Source: an uncultured Oscillospiraceae bacterium | GTDB lineage: Bacteria > Bacillota > Clostridia > Oscillospirales > Ruminococcaceae | Length of the DNA: 7,831 nt | Assembly: GCA_934526065.1 (NCBI GenBank) | Contig: CAKSZX010000014.1 | Coordinates: 1-7,831, forward strand | Direction of reading: 5' to 3' | Part shown: positions 5,715-7,831 of the stretch, in pieces | How positions within the stretch are numbered: the first letter of the stretch is position 1 | Layout: every line of letters starts with the position of its first letter | Notes under the pieces: model-generated | Seen by the model: the letters and a program-made list of their open reading frames with translations, nothing else | Databases searched by the model: none | What the model was told of the DNA's origin: nothing | Program-made: the position numbers and the translations under genes

Positions 5715-7831
5715 ATGAAGAAGAAAATTTTGGCTGGTATTCTCTCTGTGAGTATGATGCTGTCAATGTTTCCGACCGGCGCATTTGCTGCGACAGATCA
5801 CACCCATCACTGGGTTGATGTTCCGGCAAAGGCTGCAACTTGCACAGACGACGGTTATATTGAACACGCAGAGTGCGATGTTGAAGGCTGTGACGCCGTT
5901 GCATTGAAAAATGCGACGAGTGGTTACAGAGAAACGCAGGCAGAAGAAATTGTAAGAAAAGCCGCAGGCCATGATTACAAACAAGTAGCCGAAAAGCCGG
6001 CTACATGCAGCGAAAAAGGCATTAAAGCACACCTTGAATGTAAAGTATGCGGTGAATGGGCAGTCGAAAACGGCACAATAACAGAGCCGGTTACTGACAA
6101 ATCATCACTTGAAATTAAAATGCTTGACCACGATTTAGAAAAGGTTGCCGTAAAAGAGGCAACTTGCACAGAAGAAGGCGTAGACTTTGAATATTCAAAA
6201 TGTAAAGTTTGCGGCGGTGCTTTTGTAGAAAATGCCTTGGGTCTTGAAAAAATAAATGAAAGTGATTACATATCACCGAAAAAAGCTCATGATTACAAAC
6301 AAGTAGCCGAAAAGCCGGCTACATGTAGCGGAAAAGGCATCAAAGCACACCTTGAATGCAAGGTATGCGGTGAATGGGCAGTTGAAAACGGCACAATAAC
6401 AGAGCCGGTTACTGACAAATCATCACTTGAAATTAAAATGCTTGACCATGATTTAGAAAAGGTTGCCGCAAAAGAGGCAACTTGCACAGAGAAAGGCAAC
6501 ATTGAATACTCAAAGTGCAAAGACTGCGGAAAATATTTCGTAGAAGAAGGTACAATTACTGTTGAGGTAAAAGCAAAAGATGTTGTTATACCTGCCAAGG
6601 GTCACGCATATAAAGATGTTGAAGAAGTATCTGCAACTTGCACGTCAACAGGTGTTAAAGCACATAAGGAGTGCACCGAATGCGGTAAGCTCTTTGTAGA
6701 AGAAGGTACAATACTTGTTGAAAAAACAGCAGCAGAACTTGTTATACCGGCACAGGAACATAAATTGACAGATGTACCGGCAAAGGATGCCACATGTGAA
6801 GAACGGGGTAACATTGCATATTCTAAGTGTGAATTATGCGGTGGTTTGTTTAAAGTAACCGCAGCAGGCGATGTTGTTGCCATTGAGGAAAAGGATACCG
6901 TAAAACCGGCTACCGACCATTTTACAAGAGTTATTGCAGAAGTTGAGCCTACATCATGCGACAAGCCCGGTGTAAAAGAACATTTGGTATGTGAAAACTG
7001 CGGCAAACTCTTTTTGGAGAATGCAACAGGCGGCATGAGAGAGGTAACCAAAGAAGAGCTTGTTTATAATACATTTAAACATTCAATGGTTGCTCACGAA
7101 AAAGTAGAACCTACATGTACCGAATACGGCACAAAGGCCTACTATGAATGTACATCATGCCATAAGCTGTTTGCAGACGCAGAGGGAACGGAAGCTGTTT
7201 ATACAACAGATCTTACACTTGCACCTCTGGGTCACAGCATGATAAAGCACGAAAAAGTAGAACCTACATGTACCGAATACGGCACAAAGGCCTACTATGA
7301 ATGTACATCATGCCACAAGCTGTTTGCAGATGCAGAGGGCAAGGAGGCTGTTTATACAACAGATCTTACACTTGCACCTCTGGGTCACAGTATGACAAAG
7401 CACGAAGAAGTAAAACCTACATGTACCGAATACGGCACAAAGGCCTACTATGAATGTACATCATGCCACAAGCTGTTTGCAGATACAGAGGGCAAGGAAG
7501 CTGTTTATACAACAGATCTTACACTTGCACCTCTGGGTCACAGCATGATAAAGCACGAAAAAGTAGAACCTACATGTACCGAATACGGCACAAAGGCCTA
7601 CTATGAATGTACATCATGCCACAAGCTGTTTGCGGATGCAGAGGGCAAGGAGGCTGTTTATACAACAGCTCTTACACTTGCACCTCTCGGTCACAGCATG
7701 GCAAAACATGAAGAAGTAAAGCCGACCTGTACAGAAGCAGGTACAAAGGAATATTACGAGTGTGAAACATGCGGCAAAATCTTTGCAGACGAAAAGGGTG
7801 AAACAGAAGTTACAAAAGAAGATCTTGTAAT
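5715..7831 (+). CDS. Secreted Cys-rich tandem-repeat protein, 3' end outside window
   Basis: I translated this frame from ATG 5715 and found no stop through the window edge (705 codons). AAGGAG (5701-5706) precedes the ATG by eight bases. Residues 1-25 are a Sec signal peptide (KKK start, hydrophobic core, AFA|A cleavage). The rest is about 13 repeats of 51-54 residues. A typical repeat starts with a His (often GH), then VEPTC-like or ATC-like sequence, C-x10/11-C-x2-C, an aromatic residue and an acidic stretch. First Cys positions are about 43, 98, 151, 204, 257, 309, 361 and 415, then every 51 residues from 468. Unit 1 is odd, with CDVEGC (C-x4-C) in place of C-x2-C. Such ATCTE-G...C-x-x-CG...GH repeats are common in large surface proteins of gut Clostridia. 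Metal binding, disulphide bonding or adhesion is possible, but no function is known to me. An anchoring domain may lie downstream. Confidence 0.88.
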   Translation, partial: MKKKILAGILSVSMMLSMFPTGAFAATDHTHHWVDVPAKAATCTDDGYIEHAECDVEGCDAVALKNATSGYRETQAEEIVRKAAGHDYKQVAEKPATCSEKGIKAHLECKVCGEWAVENGTITEPVTDKSSLEIKMLDHDLEKVAVKEATCTEEGVDFEYSKCKVCGGAFVENALGLEKINESDYISPKKAHDYKQVAEKPATCSGKGIKAHLECKVCGEWAVENGTITEPVTDKSSLEIKMLDHDLEKVAAKEATCTEKGNIEYSKCKDCGKYFVEEGTITVEVKAKDVVIPAKGHAYKDVEEVSATCTSTGVKAHKECTECGKLFVEEGTILVEKTAAELVIPAQEHKLTDVPAKDATCEERGNIAYSKCELCGGLFKVTAAGDVVAIEEKDTVKPATDHFTRVIAEVEPTSCDKPGVKEHLVCENCGKLFLENATGGMREVTKEELVYNTFKHSMVAHEKVEPTCTEYGTKAYYECTSCHKLFADAEGTEAVYTTDLTLAPLGHSMIKHEKVEPTCTEYGTKAYYECTSCHKLFADAEGKEAVYTTDLTLAPLGHSMTKHEEVKPTCTEYGTKAYYECTSCHKLFADTEGKEAVYTTDLTLAPLGHSMIKHEKVEPTCTEYGTKAYYECTSCHKLFADAEGKEAVYTTALTLAPLGHSMAKHEEVKPTCTEAGTKEYYECETCGKIFADEKGETEVTKEDLV
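5970..6179 (+). repeat. First copy of a 210-bp internal duplication
   Basis: This segment, from CATGATTACAAACAAGTAGC onward, is nearly identical to 6288-6497, and both are in the same reading frame. The pair is offset by 318 bp (106 codons), which equals two protein repeat units, so a two-unit block was duplicated together. Differences are mostly synonymous. Confidence 0.9.
6288..6497 (+). repeat. Second copy of the 210-bp internal duplication
   Basis: This copy corresponds to 5970-6179 at a 318-bp offset. After the shared TTGCACAG segment the copies diverge in both codons and residues. The duplication is therefore older than, and separate from, the 153-bp array further downstream. Confidence 0.9.
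7080..7691 (+). repeat. Tandem array of four 153-bp near-identical units
   Basis: Units start at 7080, 7233, 7386 and 7539. Each is exactly 51 codons, from His-Ser-Met to Pro-Leu-Gly. Long stretches, such as the block around ACATGTACCGAATACGGC, are identical in all four, and the differences are scattered single bases, many of them synonymous. A fifth unit from 7692 is clearly more divergent. The near-identity indicates recent amplification or gene conversion, so copy number probably varies between strains and may be mis-assembled from short reads. Confidence 0.95.

Noticed and set aside
5636..5818. 60-residue plus-strand ORF across the start of the repeat gene
   Set aside because: It is in a different frame, has no ribosome site, and overlaps the leader and signal peptide of the well-supported gene at 5715.
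5975..7051. Several minus-strand ORFs of 64-149 residues with repeated Ser/Thr/Phe-rich sequence
   Set aside because: They are antisense shadows of the plus-strand repeat gene. They repeat only because that gene repeats, and they lack ribosome sites. The plus frame stays open from 5715 to the window end and has a signal peptide.
7080..7831. Regular direct repeats that might suggest a CRISPR array
   Set aside because: The unit is 153 bp with no unique spacers, and every unit is in frame within one coding sequence.

Overview
The window looks like an accessory or boundary region of a low-to-mid-GC Firmicute, most likely a gut Clostridia member of the Oscillospiraceae/Ruminococcaceae type. The signs are strong AGGAGG ribosome sites, TTGACA/TATAAT promoters, a CD1871A-type small protein, an OmpR/PhoB two-component pair with Clostridia-like sequences, and a very repetitive exported Cys-rich protein of a kind common in gut Clostridia. 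No rRNA, tRNA, CRISPR array or intact transposase is visible.

Layout. (1) Positions 1-544 are gene-poor and look decayed. They hold a 74-residue plus-strand ORF whose N-terminus resembles a protein family from Tn1549-like integrative elements, a 44-residue minus-strand ORF or gene tail, and two hairpin terminators. (2) Positions 545-2653, minus strand, hold a response regulator and histidine kinase joined by an ATGA overlap. The last ~90 residues of a MATE efflux pump follow directly after the kinase stop. (3) Positions 2654-2892 form a divergent control region. A 15-bp dyad sits midway between two extended -10 promoters, with one arm over each -35 region. (4) Positions 2893-4950, plus strand, form a tight three-gene operon: a 49-residue CxxC membrane peptide (CD1871A family), a NapH-like polytopic 4Fe-4S protein, and a TlpA/thioredoxin-fold lipoprotein. 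A strong terminator follows. (5) Positions 5118-5480 are a self-contained one-gene unit (promoter, gene, terminator) for a small peptidoglycan-binding-domain protein. (6) From 5586 to the window end lies a promoter region with a G8 tract, then an ORF that stays open for 705 codons. It encodes a secreted protein built of about 13 repeats, each with the pattern C-x10/11-C-x2-C plus His.

How the parts may work together (inference): the two-component system probably controls the divergent redox operon through the shared dyad. The NapH-like protein could pass low-potential electrons from the cytoplasm across the membrane. The CxxC peptide and the CxxC lipoprotein could be the next steps of an extracytoplasmic thiol-reducing relay, in place of CcdA/DsbD. 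The neighbouring Cys-rich surface protein, with about 39 Cys in the visible part, is a possible but unproven client. The poly-G tract in its promoter raises the possibility of phase-variable expression.
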